Shown: one piece after another, positions 1 through 11,779 of the stretch
Layout: each line of letters opens with the position of its first letter
How positions within the stretch are numbered: the stretch's first letter is position 1
Origin: Diphasiastrum complanatum
Taxonomy: Eukaryota > Streptophyta > Lycopodiopsida > Lycopodiales > Lycopodiaceae
DNA: 64,000 nucleotides
Reading direction: 5' to 3'
Assembly: GCA_029204225.1 (NCBI GenBank)
Contig: CM055105.1
Span: 11,624,404 to 11,688,403 of the forward strand
Notes under the pieces: generated by a model
Told to the model about the DNA's origin: nothing
Seen by the model: only the letters and a program-made list of their open reading frames with translations
Databases searched by the model: none
Made by a program: the position numbers and the translations under genes

Positions 1-598
1 CAGAAGTAGACTGTTATCAGAATCCCAGAAACAAAAAAGAGGAGAATCAAAGCGAACCTTCAGATTCAAAAAAGACAAAGCAGAATGTTCTAGAGCAGCA
101 GAAAATAGGACAACAAGGAACTTAGCAGCTTATGTTAGTGCTGATCAATGTTGTTCAACAGATTCTAAAATTCAAGAAGTAGTACTTGATTCGGGAGCCA
201 CCTCACATTTTGTTTCCTCGAAACAAATATTGTCTGAGTACAAGAAGATGATTTATTCGAGATTCATTATACTTTAAGCACGTGGTTGATGGAACTGGTG
301 TACTATGGCTGGAAACAAATCAGGGTGACAAGAAACTAGAGGAAGTTCTCTATGTCCCTACTCTTGATAAAGATCTTCTATCTGTAGCAAAGATAGTCGA
401 TACAGGCATGTCAGTAACCTTCACAAAGAGCTCTTGTAAACTGTTCGAGGAAGATTCTGATAACCTAGCTGCTAAAGGCAACAAAGAAGGAAATTTGTAT
501 CACTTGAACATTCGAACTCGAATCCAACAAGCCAATCAAACTCAAGAATCGACAGATATACTATGGCACAAGAGGCTATGTCACATGAACATGGAATA
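1..598 (+). pseudogene. Ty1/copia fragment: zinc knuckle end, protease, GAG-pre-integrase
   Basis: The fragment enters the window inside the second gag zinc knuckle. The aspartic protease motif DSGA is encoded at about 188-199, followed by the conserved LYVP and LLSV protease strands (about 350-390). The LWHKRLCHMN motif of the GAG-pre-integrase domain lies at about 562-591. Coding similarity stops at about 598, where CA/CT microsatellite begins, so the integrase is missing. An in-frame break lies near 275. Bases 1 to about 155 match, in inverted orientation, the sequence at about 3985-4130, so this is a relative of the minus-strand gag copy nearby. It is clearly a retrotransposon remnant. 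Confidence 0.85.
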
Positions 599-613
599 CA
601 AAACACACACACA

Positions 614-786
<173 letters not shown>

Positions 787-833
787 ACACACACATCTTA
801 AATTTTAAATCAATGCAAAATGTTGAACACAAA

Positions 834-854
834 CACACACACACACACACACAC
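834..854. repeat. (CA)n microsatellite
   Basis: About ten CA units lie inside the microsatellite-rich block. Confidence 0.95.
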
Positions 855-961
855 AATCTATTCATCTACTATCCTTAATCTTAATCAAATCACACGCACA
901 CACTCTTTCTCTCTTTATTATCTTAAATTCAAAATGCAAGACACAATACATACACACTTCT

Positions 962-967
<6 letters not shown>

Positions 968-1036
<69 letters not shown>
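968..1036. repeat. (CT)n microsatellite
   Basis: About 34 CT units. It is the left-hand partner of the GA arrays at 1991-2037 and 2231-2314. Confidence 0.97.
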
Positions 1037-1039
<3 letters not shown>

Positions 1040-1360
1040 CTTAGTCCTAAATAAATATAAATCTAACAATCTATTACTACCATAGATTATGTATTTATCT
1101 ATAATCTTAAATTCTACATCATTGCAAAATATTAAACATTATCTTAAATAATTCTAACAATCTATTATAAAGAATGGATTTGTGAATGTCCTTGCTCTCT
1201 ATCTTTTTCCTTCCATCTCTCATGCTTTCGTTGCATTTGTTAATTGTTGGATCTAAATATTATTGGGATTGCATGTTCTTATGCTCACAATAACATATCG
1301 CGCAGATTCCGATGTGGGCGTCCAACGTATGCTCGAAAATTTCATAATCCGTCGCAATCC

Positions 1361-1672
1361 GACACGTCGAAGTCTGACGTCCCAGTAAAAGATCCGAAAA
1401 TCAAAGTCCGGCGATCGAAAATTATGGGCGGCAACCAATTTTTCAAAGGCACGTCGGAATCCGACATGTCGGATTCCGACTTGCAGACGTGAATATGACC
1501 TGCCATAGATTTTTTTTAAAAAAATACGTGTAATCTGACGTGGACGTCGGAATCCGACGTCCACGTCGGCAAGCCAAAAAGCATGTCCACAGCATTTGGC
1601 ACCTGTTGTCCGGGCCTGAGTGGGCACAAACGTCGAATTTCGACGTGTTTGGAGGACGTCGGATTCCAACGT
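1361..1672. repeat. Cluster of palindromic CGGAATCCG-type motifs
   Basis: The palindromic core TCGGAATCCGA and close variants recur at least five times, mixed with GACGTC and CACGTC boxes. The best case is a 31-base near-perfect palindrome at 1537-1567 with a single central mismatch. The cluster is richer in CG than its AT-rich surroundings. It could be an element's internal regulatory region or a site of dense methylation; no coding function is visible. Confidence 0.6.
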
Positions 1673-1744
1673 TTGTTTCAAGTTTCGAATTCGCGTGATC
1701 CAGCGCCTTCTCTCTCACTTTGTTTTTTGCATATTTGAGCGTCT

Positions 1745-1860
1745 TTGGAGCGATTGAGGGCAATTGAGGGCGATTGAAGACCAGTGCTTGAGGGCTTAAA
1801 GATCAGTGCTTGAGGGCGCTTGAAGATCAGTGCTTGAAGATCATTGTTTGAGGTTGGTGC
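1745..1860. repeat. Short degenerate tandem repeat
   Basis: Units built around GATCAGTGCTTGAGGGC recur four to five times with small changes. The array links the palindrome cluster to the GT/GA arrays. Confidence 0.7.
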
Positions 1861-1928
1861 TTGATTTTTGTTTGTTTTGTTTTTTGTTTGTTTGTTTGAG
1901 GTTGGTGTTTGTTTTTGTTTTAAGAAGA

Positions 1929-1930
<2 letters not shown>

Positions 1931-1979
<49 letters not shown>

Positions 1980-1984
1980 TGTGT

Positions 1985-2037
<53 letters not shown>
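1931..2037. repeat. (GT)n and (GA)n microsatellites
   Basis: A GT array (about 1931-1968) is followed by a GA array (1991-2037). They mirror the CA and CT arrays at 834-1036. Confidence 0.96.
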
Positions 2038-2039
<2 letters not shown>

Positions 2040-2224
2040 TGTGTTCTTAAATTTTGCATTGATTTAAAATGGTTTTGAATGGTCTTGTAATAGATTATTA
2101 GTATTATTTAGGATAGTAGATTTAGGATTATTAGATTTGTAATTTGTGAGAGAGAAAGAGAGAGAAGTGTAGATGTATGCTTGAAGATATCGAAAGATTT
2201 TAGAGTCTTTTTTAAAAAAATAAA

Positions 2225-2230
<6 letters not shown>

Positions 2231-2314
<84 letters not shown>
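2231..2314. repeat. (AG)n microsatellite
   Basis: About 42 AG units form the right edge of the microsatellite-rich block. Bases 2315-2778 beyond it are AT-rich and hold no recognisable feature. Confidence 0.97.
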
Positions 2315-2318
<4 letters not shown>

Positions 2319-2778
2319 TAGATTGTGATAGTGTTTTTAATAGATTGATTTTTTATAACCCTGGCCTCAAAATCCTATTGGTCCATTTCTACCTCCCTAA
2401 TTATTCAAACTCAAAAAAGAGTGGGAACCATTCAAAATTGGAGGGAATCAATTTGAATTTGAATTTGAACCAATTTTGGTGGGAGTCCCAATTTCATTCC
2501 CTAACTTGACATTTAGGCCTGTGACATTAAAAGTCCTGCAAAAAGGCCTTAAGTCCTTTTATTAACTTTCTAATCAAATAACTATGTGATCATCGGGTTG
2601 GACTTACACACACAGGGTGCAAAATCCCTCTCACTTTAACTAGGGTTAGGGTTGCCTCAGGATCCGCAAACCCTCCAACAGTATCCCGCACTAAAGCTGG
2701 TGGCGGCCCCATGACACCTACCTAATGCAGTTACTGTGGGCTTTTATTAGCATATCAAATTCCAAAGTGGAAAGGCAA

Positions 2779-3914
2779 TCATCCCATCACGTTGCAACGG
2801 ACGTCAGTAGAGTTAGATCTTTTGCGAACAACGTCAATTGCCTCATTGTTGGATCGGGAGAGTGGATATATTCTCGTTGGTATGCTTGTAGGGCTCTCTG
2901 GAAATCCACTGATATCTCCCAACTGTAAGGCTGGTGGATTATTGGCCAATTCGGTGTATGGATGGTGATTTTGTCCATGGCCAATCCCAAATCCTTCCAC
3001 TTATTTCTTCGCAGCATTGGTACGTAGTATGGATTTACGTGCAACTGGCGAGGGCTGGCCACATAACTCCTAATTGATTTCGAAGTTTTCTCAAATATTG
3101 TAGTTCTCCAGGCCGGCTGCTCTCCCAATGTGGCTAACTTATCCAACTCTTTGTCGGCCTCAATTTCAGAGGTCTTAAACTTAATGACCCAACCACGACG
3201 TGAGGACTCATGGGGATGTTGCGTAAGAAATTATGGAACTGGTCCTCGATGCTAATTGGTCTTCTGAACAATGATTTGGTCCCTGAGGTAGATGGACCTG
3301 TTTGCATTGCCTGTGGAACTGGTTGTACTTCTTCTACCTTTGGTGCTCCACCTTGTTCCATGCCTGAATCCAAACCTGTATCCAATCCTGCCTTTTCTAG
3401 TTGTTGAGGCGAGAATTGTGGCATCAATGAGATGTTGATTTGAGGGTTAGAATCCAAAACCTGAGCAATAATATTTTCATACTCATTGATGGTGATTGCT
3501 TTGGCCTTTGCCAACTCAGTTAAGGCCGTACCCTTGAATCTGTCAAAGCGGCCTTGGAATCCTTGAAGGGCCACTTTATAAGTGTCAAATTTTTTGAACA
3601 AATATCCGATTTCTGTTGGAGTTACTGGATGATCAAGCAGCGGGAGGTGAAAGCGCAGCTGAAGATGTCTGTCTAGTCCTTCGACGTGACGCAGGAGGCG
3701 AGTCAAGAATAGCGATCACACTGCGTACACGTCGATGACTATGTGAGATATATGTCTGGTGAGATGATTCTATCGGTGCTTCTTCATAGACAGATAGCAC
3801 GGAATCTGCAACAAACTCACAAAGCCTGTCCTCCAGGTAAGAGGTGGATAATAGAGAGAGGAGAGAGCCAGCCGCAAATTGTTGCTTGGTGTTCTCCTTG
3901 ATTGCCCTCTTCAA
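2779..3914 (-). pseudogene. Unrecognised protein, broken into three frames
   Basis: Three overlapping minus-strand reading frames (3914-3633, 3706-3134, 3146-2787) follow one another and look like one protein split by frameshifts. The middle part encodes a helical segment with many K, E and Q residues (around 3600-3400) and a Q/P/S/T linker. The frame then changes near 3200 and continues into a segment with W, Y and P typical of a folded domain. I do not recognise the family. It lies directly beside the copia gag fragment that ends near 3985, so it may be part of a retroelement rather than a host gene. No protease or polymerase motif is visible. Confidence 0.4.
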
Positions 3915-3984
3915 CTCTCCAAAAACATTCTTATACTAGTTATAAGGCTCGAGGGGCCTAGATTCTATCTTGTAGTTGAACAGC

Positions 3985-4971
3985 ATTGATCAACACTAAC
4001 ATAAGCTGCTGAGTTCCTTGTTGTCCAGTCTTCTGCTGCTCTGGAGCATCCTACTTTGTCTTTGACATAGTTTGAATCTGAAGGTTTGCTTCGATTCTGC
4101 TCCTTTTTATTTCTGGGATTCTGATAATAGTCTATTGCTACATGACCTCATTTATAACAATGAATGCATTCAATCTTTGGATTTAATCAACACTTATCTT
4201 CTATGTGACCTGATCTTTTGCATCTATTGCAGATCTTCTTATCACAAGAATTTTTCTATTGTTTTCCTGATTGTTGATCATTTGTCTTAGACTCATTTCT
4301 TTTAGATGACTCCCTCTTAAACTTAGGCTTCTTAGAAGATTTATTCTTATGAGTAAATAGAGCATTTTTGGAATCACCATTGTCGTCATAGCATTCACGA
4401 GCTTCTACTTCCTCTTTAACTCCGTCTATTGCCTTTTGAAGTGTCATTGTCACATCTTTCGCCAATAAGGTTCGAGTTGTGTGGAATGACCTGGGTAGGG
4501 CTCGAAGAAAATAACTAAGCTATTTTTCCTTTGAAATTGCATATTTCGTGCCAGAATTCTGCAAAGAAATAAACAAATCTTTAATCTTTCGTACGAATCT
4601 GGTCAGGTCTTTGTCGTCCCACTGTAGGTAAGTTAATTGGTCTTCCAAGAACATGATCTGAATCGAGTCTCATTCTTGGTTTGCAATTCTTCCCATAAAT
4701 CTTTTGCGTTCAAAATTGATGTAAGATCTAGCATTATATTGTCATGCACTGAAGACGCAACAATTGCTATAGCTTTGTCATTTCTCAAACTCCATTCTCG
4801 AAGTTCTTTGCCAGGAGTAGTTATTGGCTTCTGCTCTATTGGTTCTACCCATTGCCAAAGACCTTCGCCCTTCAATATGAGTGAAGTCTTTAATTTCCAA
4901 ATCAAGTAGTTTGAACCTTTTGGATCCAAAATCGTAGTGATCTTAGCTTGAACATTGCTGATCGACGACAT
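3985..4971 (-). pseudogene. Ty1/copia gag fragment
   Basis: The frame begins at an ATG at 4971 with a typical copia gag start: a short leader, then the LIWKLKTSLILKGEGLW segment of the gag-polypeptide domain. Frameshifts near 4630 and 4460 break it. A CCHC zinc knuckle (C-N-R-C, then H, then C) is encoded at about 4237-4190, and a second, damaged knuckle follows near 4160. Similarity ends near 3985, before the protease. A PBS and LTR lie just upstream at 5145 and beyond, so this is the 5' part of a minus-strand element. Confidence 0.85.
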
Positions 4972-5040
4972 CTTCTATTTTATGAATAACTCCAGATGCA
5001 GCTTGCTGATGGATGTATGAAGAATGCTCAAAGGGATTGG

Positions 5041-5150
5041 AAGATACCATTGTATCGACTCTGACTTGCTCTAATACCACTGTATTAGTTCTAGAAGCTC
5101 TGATACCACTGTATCAGCTCTAATCCTGTACGCTCTGATATTACTGTAGG
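5041..5150 (-). repeat. Iterated tRNA-Met primer-binding-like motif
   Basis: On the minus strand, the copia primer-binding sequence TGGTATCAGAGC and variants occur about four times within 110 bases (near 5135, 5100, 5073 and 5045). They lie between the presumed LTR end and the gag start. A normal element has one such site next to the LTR. Confidence 0.7.
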
Positions 5151-5644
5151 AAAAATAGTAATTATTCTTCCACAGAGAATACGATAAAAGTTTGAATAAA
5201 TCAAACTAATATCAGTGTCTTCAATCGGGTTTGTTTCTGATCTATGTACTGATGAAACAGTTTTTACTTTGATTGAATTTGCGTGCGAAAATAATATGCA
5301 GAATTAAGAGACAACTTAAGACAATTTTAGAAAAACAGAAACTATTGATCAAAAACGAATTTATAATTCTGAATCAGAATCAGTATACATCTCTTGTTGT
5401 CTTATCTTGTTGTTGTATCTCTAATTGAGTGAGTCTGAGAGTCTCTTCAATGTGAGAGTGTGTGAGTGTTTTACAACAAGTAGTGCACATGTATTTATAT
5501 TGCTATTGGACAGGCATTAGGAAAAATATGGACTCAAAATGGACCCTTTAAAAAATTTGACTATAGACAAGAGAGAAAAAACTTCCGGCAACATCTATGC
5601 TCGTTTTTTATTATTCCGAAACTGCCCCCGCCCAACTTATATGG

Positions 5645-6945
5645 TTAACATGTAGCCTTAATTTCCATAAGCAAACGTGATAATATTGCACATTTTTCCC
5701 TTTGAAAAGCGCTCCGAGGAGTCCCACATCCTTGGAAAAATGTGCAACTGGCGTCTGGAATCGATGGGCGTAATTGCACTAGTGTGTGCTCATTCACTTC
5801 TTCTTTGTATTTCCAGGTGATGGTGCAAGAGCTTTCCAAACCCTAATATCGGTTCAACGCGCAGATGTGCTATCTGACTGGTTAAACATGCCATCCATGC
5901 GTTGAATCGATATCAGGTTTTCTTTTAAAACACTCTAACTTCTTAACCGTAATCCAATTGAGACGAACATGGTGCCATTAGAAAGAGCTCAACGAGAGCT
6001 TTGTAACGGTACCCTACATGACCTTGTTTTGAGTTACAGTTAAAAAATTATAGGCAGTCAAAGTTTGCAAAAAAAAAAAACTCTCATCTAAAAAATATAT
6101 ATATTTAAAAAAACTAACCATAATATCAGTTCAGCGCGCGCCCTTAGAGTTTGAGCGGGCTGAAACCCTAAGGGAACGCGCTGAACCGATATTAGAGTTT
6201 TGGAAATATTTTTATTTTTTGGAAGTAGCTTGACGAGAGCTATGCAAAGGCACCAGAATGACCTAATTCCGACTTACGGTTCAAAAGTTATAGCCAGCCA
6301 AAGTTTTGGGACCAGAATGACCTAATTCCGACTTACGGTTCAAAAGTTATAGCCAGCCAAAGTTTTGGCCCCAAAACCTTGGCTGGCTATAACTTTTGAA
6401 CCGTAAGTCGGAATTAGGTCATTATGGTGCCGTTGCAAAGCTCTCGTTGAGCTCTTTCGAAAAAAAAAAAATTCCAAAACCCTAATATCGGTTCAGCCCA
6501 TGCCCTGAGGGTTTCAGCCCGCTCAAACTCTAAGGGCGCACGCTGAACCGATATTAGGGTTAGTTTTTTGAAATATTTTTTTTTTTAGATGAGAGTTTTT
6601 CTGCAAACTTTGACTGCCTATAACTTTTAAACGTAACTCGGAACTAGGTGATGTAGGTGTCGTTGCGAAGCTCTCGTCAAGCTCTTTCTAGTGGCACCAT
6701 GTTTTGTCTCAATAGGAGCTATAGATAAGAAATTAGACCATTTGAAAGGCTCTCGCACCATCTTTTGGAAATGCAAAGGAGAAGTAAAGCCCGCCGATTC
6801 CAAGCGCTAGTTGCACATATTTTCAATGGCATGAGTCCCCTCGGAGCGCATTTCAAAGGGAGAAATATGCAGGAGAACTATAGTTTAGAAAAACTAATGC
6901 TAGTTAAACTATTCCAGCAGATATTTAACATACGAGCAGCACATA
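5645..6945. mobile_element. Long foldback (inverted-repeat) element
   Basis: Two arms of about 600-700 bases are reverse complements with moderate divergence, meeting near 6370. Outer parts: the CGCTCCGAGGAG region (about 5708) pairs with CCCTCGGAGCG (about 6838). Inner parts: the segment at about 6060-6200 pairs with about 6470-6610, and both contain AATATCGGTTCAG-type motifs. There is no transposase, so it would be a non-autonomous foldback or MITE-like element. Divergence between arms suggests it is old. Confidence 0.8.
6252..6369. repeat. 59-bp tandem duplication in foldback arm
   Basis: A 59-base unit beginning ACCAGAATGACC occurs at 6252-6310 and again at 6311-6369 with almost no change. 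It lies next to the foldback centre, and the right arm has only one counterpart, so it arose after the arms formed. Confidence 0.9.
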
Positions 6946-7639
6946 TTGTCCAATGAAATATTTTTTCCTGCCCGACTTTTTGAGATAATAAAAAGTAACC
7001 TGAAAACTTGAATACTTTTTTCGTCCGATGAGCACTGTTACAGTGTTGTACACATGTTATAAGATTATTGGTCCATTTGGAGGCTTAAAGCATGTGAAGT
7101 CAACAAAAGCATCTTTACAAAGGGCCCATTTTGAATCCAAACTTCCCCTAATGTCTTTTGGCCTTTTAATTACAGCTCTTTTGGCCTTTTAATTCTGTAA
7201 CAGTAGATTTAACCGTTTACGACAGTTGATAATCAAATAGATGCTCTGTTTCCAAGGTCGAATAATTTCTGTTCACGAATATTTCACGACAGTCTGTCTC
7301 TTTCTCACAGGTTCATGTTTCGCGAATTATTCACGATAGATAACAGTCTTTGAGCTTGAAGAAGAATCCAGAACTTACATGTGAGCTTTGAACAAGAAAC
7401 AAAATATTTTGTGACAAGATTCTGCTCACGAATCTTTCGAGCTTCAACAAGAAACCACGAGCTTCTACAAGAAACTGTTTCGTGAATCTTTCGAGTTTCA
7501 AGCAAGATAAATTTTGTGAATCTTTCAAGGTTGATCATGAATAGAAATGTTTCGAGTTCGCGTCCGTTTCTAATCGTTTGTCAAGTAAACTGCGCACTTT
7601 GTTAGTAGAATCGAGATCTGTCTAATCAGATGTTCTACA

Positions 7640-9215
7640 GCTCTCTCTCAAAGTGGGCAGTTGGATTAACCCCAATCTTCTTCGCTGCTTCTCGAAAAAA
7701 ACTTTACTGAGTGGCTTTGTAAAGATATCAGCTGTCATTTCCTCTGTGGGTATGAAGACTGTCTTCAGTATCTTCTTCTCGAGTAAGTCCCGAATTACAC
7801 GATACTTGATAGTTCGTTTTTGAGTGAAATACAAGACCTTTCATAAGATAGATTGTTGAAGTATTATCCATTAACAAGACATGAGGTTCAAAAATAGATT
7901 CATCAAATCCTTCCAACATCTGTTTGATCCAGATCAGCTCGTTTGTCATCTGGGCTGCTGCTACATATTCCACTTCACAAGAAGATTGAGCTACTACTGT
8001 TTTCTTCTTGCTTATCCAGAGTATGGCTGCGCCAGATACTAGAGTACAACCTCTTGAAATACTTTTGTTATCATTCTTCATGGATGCCCAGCTTGCGTCA
8101 CTATGAGATTCGATGTGAAATCTAGCTTCTTTTGAATAATACAGCCCATAGTCTTTTGTTTCCTGGAGATATTGTAGTACTCTCTTTGCTAACTTCCAAT
8201 GCAACGATCTTGGGTTCTGATTATATTGGCTGCAAATGCTATATCAGGTTTGGTGTTGTCTGCAAGATATAACAATGATCCAATCAGCCTACAATAGGGT
8301 GTACTGGCCATTCACTTCTCTTCCTTGAGAGTCTGCGGACAATCTGTCTTGCTCAATATTGTTCTAGGTATCATGGGAGTATGCACATCTTTGCATTCGA
8401 GCATGTTGAAGTCTTCAGCGTGTCATCAACATAGACAACTAGAATGATTATTTCATTTTGGACATGCTTGATATAGACATTTGATTCAACAAATAGAGAT
8501 ATGAAGCCTAAAGAACCTAGTGCTTCGTCTTTCTTTCTATACCCTTGTCTTGCTGCTTGTTTCAGACCATAAATGCTTTTATTCATGTGACATCTGTGTA
8601 CTGGATATTCTTGGCTTACAAAACCAAGTGGTTGGTCCATGAATAAGTCTTCTTCCAATTCTGCATGCAAGAAAGCAGTCTTCTCATTCACAATATGGAT
8701 TTTCATATCATGAGCCACTGCATACGCGAATAACAAGCAAATTTATGTATGTTTGACTACTGGTGAGAAAGTATCAGTGTAGTCGATTCCATACTTCTAT
8801 GAAAATCCTTTAGCAACTAACCTTGCTTTGTATCTGATGTTTTCTCCATCTAGAACCTGTTTTGATCTTGTAGATCCACTTGCAGTTAACTGGTTTTCTG
8901 CCATCAGTAATAGGTGCAAGTGTCAATACATTGTTCTTATACATAGATGACATTTCGTCCTCCATTATTGCTTGAATCCAATGATCTTTATCTGGTCCAT
9001 CAACAACTTTCTCAAATGTTTGAGATTCGTCAGAGAAACCACAAAATTCGATGGCTGTATTAAAAACATCCTGACCATACCTTTCTGGTGGTTTTTATTG
9101 TCTGTCAGATCTTCTCACATGTGGTTTCGAGTTTGATTTTGTAGGATTCGAGTTCAATTTTGATTCGACCTTGTCTGTTGGAATTCGAGTTGGTGACATT
9201 AGAGGAGTTCTCAAT
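7640..9215 (-). pseudogene. Ty1/copia pol fragment (RT and RNase H)
   Basis: The minus strand encodes the start of the copia reverse transcriptase (about 9030-8740), the SIYGLKQAARQ motif (about 8580), the VVYVDD catalytic motif (about 8420), and RNase H with SHSDASWA and SSCEVEYVAAA (8204-7728). The ADIFTKPLSK motif marks the C-terminus (about 7720). Frameshifts lie near 8740, 8380, 8210 and 7800. Integrase and everything upstream is missing, truncated at about 9215. The stop is followed by a purine tract and the LTR. Confidence 0.9.
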
Positions 9216-9217
9216 AT

Positions 9218-9656
9218 CAAAAAGACCCTTTGTAAAGATACTTTTATTTTTTTTCTTTAGTTTCGACCGTCACCAGGCCCAATCAAAATGCACAGATTTG
9301 AAATCTACGTAACGTAGTTTAAATTAACTAAAAATAAAAATGCAATATAGAAAACTTTGAAATTTGTGTCCAAGCAGCATGGACGTATCCCATTGGTTTC
9401 TTCTTCCTACCCGACACGTGCTAATCTGTCCGATGTCAATACCTCAAGTTAAATTTACTTGACTATGTTGGTTAGTATAATGAAATTTTCTAACTATACT
9501 AGTTACAATTATAGAAATATAGTATGTACAGTTACATAAAATATGGTATACGCAGTAACTGTGACTATGTTGGCATTCACATTAGATTAAATGTGATACG
9601 TTGAAATTAAGTATCATATCAGAGAGATTTTTGGCGCTCAATCTTTGAAAATAGCA
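9218..9656 (+). other. Non-coding flank resembling that at 16785
   Basis: The start (about 9221-9290: CCCTTTGTAAAGA, then T-rich, then GGCCCAATCA) resembles the sequence at about 16787-16850. Both stretches sit upstream of the two related unknown genes, so the duplicated unit may begin here. No coding sequence is visible. Confidence 0.45.
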
Positions 9657-10671
9657 ATGGCAAGGAGACCCAGATCTACAATCGAGTCTGTGATTCTTTA
9701 CAATGAGAAAGATGAAGTTGATAACTGGAAGCCAACAAAATATACGAAGAACTCATGGGTATTGCTGCATCCATCATCTAAGGGCAATTTTCGACAAAAG
9801 AAAAGAGCAAAAATAACTTACAATCTTATTGGAAAGCAAAATTTTTGGAGTTTAAGACTACCCCAGGAGGTCAATATATAACATAAGTCTTAGTACAACA
9901 TGTATATATGCATTCAGAAATCAAAGTACATGATATCAATCCTCATGATCATCAAAAATGTAATTGTAAGTATATCAAAACATATGCACTCTACAGCAAT
10001 CATAGGTGATTTTCTTTATTGATGCTCTTCATATTATGATTTAAATGCTTCAACATTGTTTTTTTCTTTTAGATTTATATCCATCATGCATAAGTGAATG
10101 GGAGCCCGCACAATCAATTGCAGGAATATTAGACGTGATTCACTCTGATGTTGGAAAGCTGCAATACAGCCTACTCCTGACAGCATTGTTTCTGAATTCT
10201 TGAGATGCAAGCTGCTCATTGATATTAGAAATTCTATGAAGATAAGCACATGCTCAAAAATTGTTCACCTACGAGTGCTAGTGCTCGTAGGACACCAACT
10301 TTATTTGTTTGCAAGGATTTATCAGATGAGACTTTGTCAGATCTCATGGATCAAGGCTGGGATAGTAAAACAAATAATGACATAGAATGCAGGATTAAAA
10401 CGTCCTCAATGATCTTTCATTATCATATCGAAAAGCAAATGCTCAGTCTCACATTTAGCTACCAGAGATACAAGAAAATTAAAGGTACATGCAAGACTTT
10501 GAACTAAATGGTCACACAAACCGAATGGAGATAAGCATTATCTACAATGAGGAATATTTGACTATGGTTGAGGTGGAAGAGCATTGTAAGCTTGATTTTA
10601 TCAGAACAAAGCTCATGCTATTACAAACCAATCTACCGACATATTTCAGATTTATCATCAACGGAAGACTC
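9657..10671 (+). pseudogene. Unknown intron-bearing gene family, copy 1 (decayed)
   Basis: I do not recognise the family. It is defined by comparison with the copy at 17131-18316. Exon A (ATG 9657) encodes MARRPRST, then an NSWVLLHPSSKG segment; both have close counterparts in copy 2. A donor-like GTAAGT follows near 9966 and the next coding block resumes near 10075 (EWEP, then a DVIHSDVGKLQY-like segment). About 55 residues present in copy 2 are deleted near 10170. TPTLFVCKDLSDE (about 10290) and IECRIKTSS (about 10385) follow. Both copies stop at the same splice donor (here 10672). Several frameshifts make a functional product unlikely. Confidence 0.6.
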
Positions 10672-11039
10672 GTAAGTAGTTTATGTTTATTGCCATTTCA
10701 AAATAGAACAAAATAATAGAAAATGTCATCATTTACAATTGCACATTCACTAATATTTGCCATGTCACAGATGTGAAAAAGACAGGAGCTGATAACGTGC
10801 TGCAAAGATCTACCTACAACAATCACCATTGTGGGAGAACAATAGTTTCAAATAAAATTTAGTAAAAATATGTGTACACACTCTTTCATTCAATAAATGA
10901 AAGTCCAAGTTGGGCATCAGTACATGTATTTTGTGCTCCCAAATTCATAAACTGGAGCAGCATTTGATATATCAATGTATATTTTTCTATGAATTCTATA
11001 CATGTATTTTTGTTTATGCTATCTATATCTGTTCTGATC
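10672..11039. other. Non-coding interval
   Basis: AT-rich sequence following the splice donor of the unknown gene. It contains short repeats but no coding segment I can identify. The 3' end of the minus-strand histone-like gene lies at 11040. Confidence 0.5.
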
Positions 11040-11672
11040 TTAATTTAGTATAACTACATCATCCTTTGCACCATCATCAATAACGGGAGGCTGAAGCCTT
11101 GCCCTAGTCAGTATCCTCAGGATAATTTCTTGTCTAAATCTGTACACCTGGCTTGATGTGTACTCAAGAAGTGTAAACTGCAAAATAGAACATTCATATA
11201 TTAGTAATGGCCAAAAACATCAACAAAATAGAAAACTAATCATGATTCCAAAATAAGAATAAATAGAATTTATTACCTTAGAAATATCAACATTTTGCTA
11301 AAGGTTGAACCACTCAAAAAATAACTTTGCATTGTATAATGTGTACCACCCACGTCTGAATGAATCATTTTGCTGGGGTGACTGCAAAATAATTTAGCAC
11401 ACAAGAAATCAATCATGAAAGAGAATGAATTAGAATGAAACAATTACATTAGAACACTGATTTCAAAATGATATTAAGAAAGACAAAGTTTACCTCCAAC
11501 CTGACGATCTGCCAGTCCACGGAATGGGGAACATCTGTAGGAATATATTTACTTAGATATGGAAGGTATATATCTACATCCTTATGCGTATTTCTTGCCG
11601 AATTCATCTTGACACAAAAATCTTTAATAATATTATCTACAGATAGACATCAGGTTTAAACTCCAGTGGTCA
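11040..11672 (-). pseudogene. C-terminal exons: Ulp1/SENP-like peptidase remnant
   Basis: A DHWSL segment (minus strand, about 11671-11657) matches the catalytic His-Trp of C48 peptidases. The following exon reads IIKDF to SVDWQIVRL and ends at 11494. The next exon (11381-11277) begins SPQQNDSFRRGWYTL, which aligns with the family's QNDxxDCGxFxL signature, but the DC pair is RR here. It also contains an in-frame TAG. The final exon (11177-11040) encodes YTSSQVYRFRQEI and an acidic end. Ulp1-like domains occur in plant SUMO proteases and in some Mutator-like transposons. The catalytic Asp region is not seen. Confidence 0.5.
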
Positions 11673-11779
11673 CTGCAAAATAAGATTGAAATTTCTGTAG
11701 CTGCAATTCTGAGAACTATTTCCATTGACAATGCCAATGTTAATGCATAAAACAACAAGAAGCATTTAATATATCTTAC

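Larger units (their letters stand above)
5145..7639 (-). repeat. Copia LTR region (minus strand) with nested foldback
   Basis: On the minus strand the region starts TGTAG (7639), just after a purine-rich GAGAGAGAGC tract that follows the pol stop. It ends CTACA (5145), just before a PBS-like sequence. These matching TGTAG/CTACA ends suit one LTR of about 1.2 kb enlarged by the 1.3 kb foldback at 5645-6945. The right part (7330-7560) carries repeated CGAATCTTTCGAG motifs. Pol lies on one side and gag on the other, so this single LTR appears shared by two head-to-tail elements or by a rearranged element. Confidence 0.55.
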
